6,085 nucleotides of DNA, taken from positions 1-6,085 of the forward strand of contig JAJRTX010000042.1 in NCBI GenBank assembly GCA_021545665.1, read 5' to 3'. How positions within the stretch are numbered: the first letter of the stretch is position 1; each line of letters starts with the position of its first letter. The translations under genes were made by a program, and so were the position numbers. This document shows, piece by piece, positions 5,761 through 6,085 of the stretch. The stretch is from Zetaproteobacteria bacterium (GTDB taxonomy: Bacteria; Pseudomonadota; Zetaproteobacteria; Mariprofundales; Mariprofundaceae). The notes beneath the pieces are model-generated. The model was not told where the DNA came from. It worked only from the letters and a program-made list of their open reading frames with translations, and ran no database searches.

Positions 5761-6085
5761 CTTTACCTTGGTTTGAGGGCCCAGAGGCCGGATCTCTTCA
5801 ACAAAATCAGTCATGATCTCGGCAAATTTTCCACCTTCGGAAGCAGATACCCAGGACATCTGAAATCTCTCCGGTTCCAGGCCGACATAACCGAGCAGAT
5901 TTTTGAGCAGGGTGATTCTTCTTCTGGCGTAATAATTGCCTTCCAGATAATGGCAATCACCCGGATGACACCCGGAAACCAGAACACCGTCGGCCCCTTT
6001 TTTGAAGGCGGTCAGAATATACAGCGGTGATACACTGCCCGAACACATCACCATAATCGGCGTGGCATTGGATGGATACTGTGTT
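5752..6085 (-). CDS. mvhD: MvhD-type hydrogenase/heterodisulfide reductase delta subunit, N-terminus beyond window
   Basis: The 110 C-terminal residues are visible, beginning TQYPSNATPIMVMCSGSVSP; roughly 30 residues, usually including further cysteines, should lie past the right edge. MvhD-family proteins carry one [2Fe-2S] cluster and pass electrons between a donor (hydrogenase, formate dehydrogenase or other) and HdrA-type flavoproteins. Diagnostic stretches seen are MCSGSVSPLYIL, GADGVLVSGCHPGDCHYLEG and WVSASEGGKFAEIM, with cysteines in CSG, GCHPG and DCHY. The TAA stop lies 3 nt before the GTG of the next gene, so it is the most upstream operon member seen. The gene symbol is used for the family. 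No hydrogenase gene is in the window, and the subunit may link to an HdrA-like protein encoded further right. An ATG at 6052-6054 is not the true start because homology continues upstream to the window edge. Confidence 0.92.
   Translation of the reverse strand, partial: TQYPSNATPIMVMCSGSVSPLYILTAFKKGADGVLVSGCHPGDCHYLEGNYYARRRITLLKNLLGYVGLEPERFQMSWVSASEGGKFAEIMTDFVEEIRPLGPQTKVKAE

Noticed and set aside
1..6085. CRISPR array, tRNA, rRNA or riboswitch
   Set aside because: No repeated spacer pattern, no tRNA or rRNA signature was seen, and intergenic space is limited to 338-465 and a few bases between operon genes.

Overview
The window comes from a bacterium, most likely an anaerobe or an autotrophic chemolithotroph with a roughly 50% GC genome. 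That inference rests on the genes: five consecutive, tightly packed minus-strand genes encode a soluble iron-sulfur flavoprotein assembly, and a partial IS3-family insertion sequence lies downstream. Nothing in the sequence fixes the genus.

Layout, reading the minus strand from right to left. 6085-5752 is the 3' part of an MvhD-type delta subunit. 5748-4717 (GTG start) and 4714-3677 encode two cysteine-rich proteins of about 344 residues that look like divergent paralogues (FrhB/FdhB-like and HydB/FlxB/AsrA-like). 3684-2857 is an FAD/NAD(P)H oxidoreductase with a C-terminal iron-sulfur motif (HydG/FlxA/AsrB type). 2843-2145 is a fumarate-reductase-type iron-sulfur subunit. 2133-466 is a fumarate reductase/succinate dehydrogenase flavoprotein with the catalytic residues intact. 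The genes are separated by 3, 2, -8, 13 and 11 nt, so they almost certainly form one operon. It ends at a strong rho-independent terminator at 415-442. From 338 to 414 there is AT-rich intergenic DNA with a good minus-strand sigma70-like promoter. From 337 to the left edge is the orfA end of an IS3-family element.

Proposed working of the operon. NAD(P)H is oxidised at the FAD/NAD(P) subunit. Electrons then pass through the chain of [4Fe-4S] subunits and the [2Fe-2S]/2x[4Fe-4S] FrdB-like subunit to the flavin of the FrdA-like subunit, where fumarate is reduced to succinate or the reverse occurs. No membrane anchor subunit is present, so the enzyme should be cytoplasmic and independent of quinone. 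The composition recalls the soluble multi-subunit NADH-dependent fumarate reductase described for the reductive TCA cycle of Hydrogenobacter. It also recalls Flx-Hdr complexes in which the HdrBC output has been replaced by FrdAB. The MvhD subunit normally docks on HdrA, so an hdrA-like gene just outside the right edge, and flavin-based electron bifurcation or confurcation, are worth testing. HdrA is not in this window.
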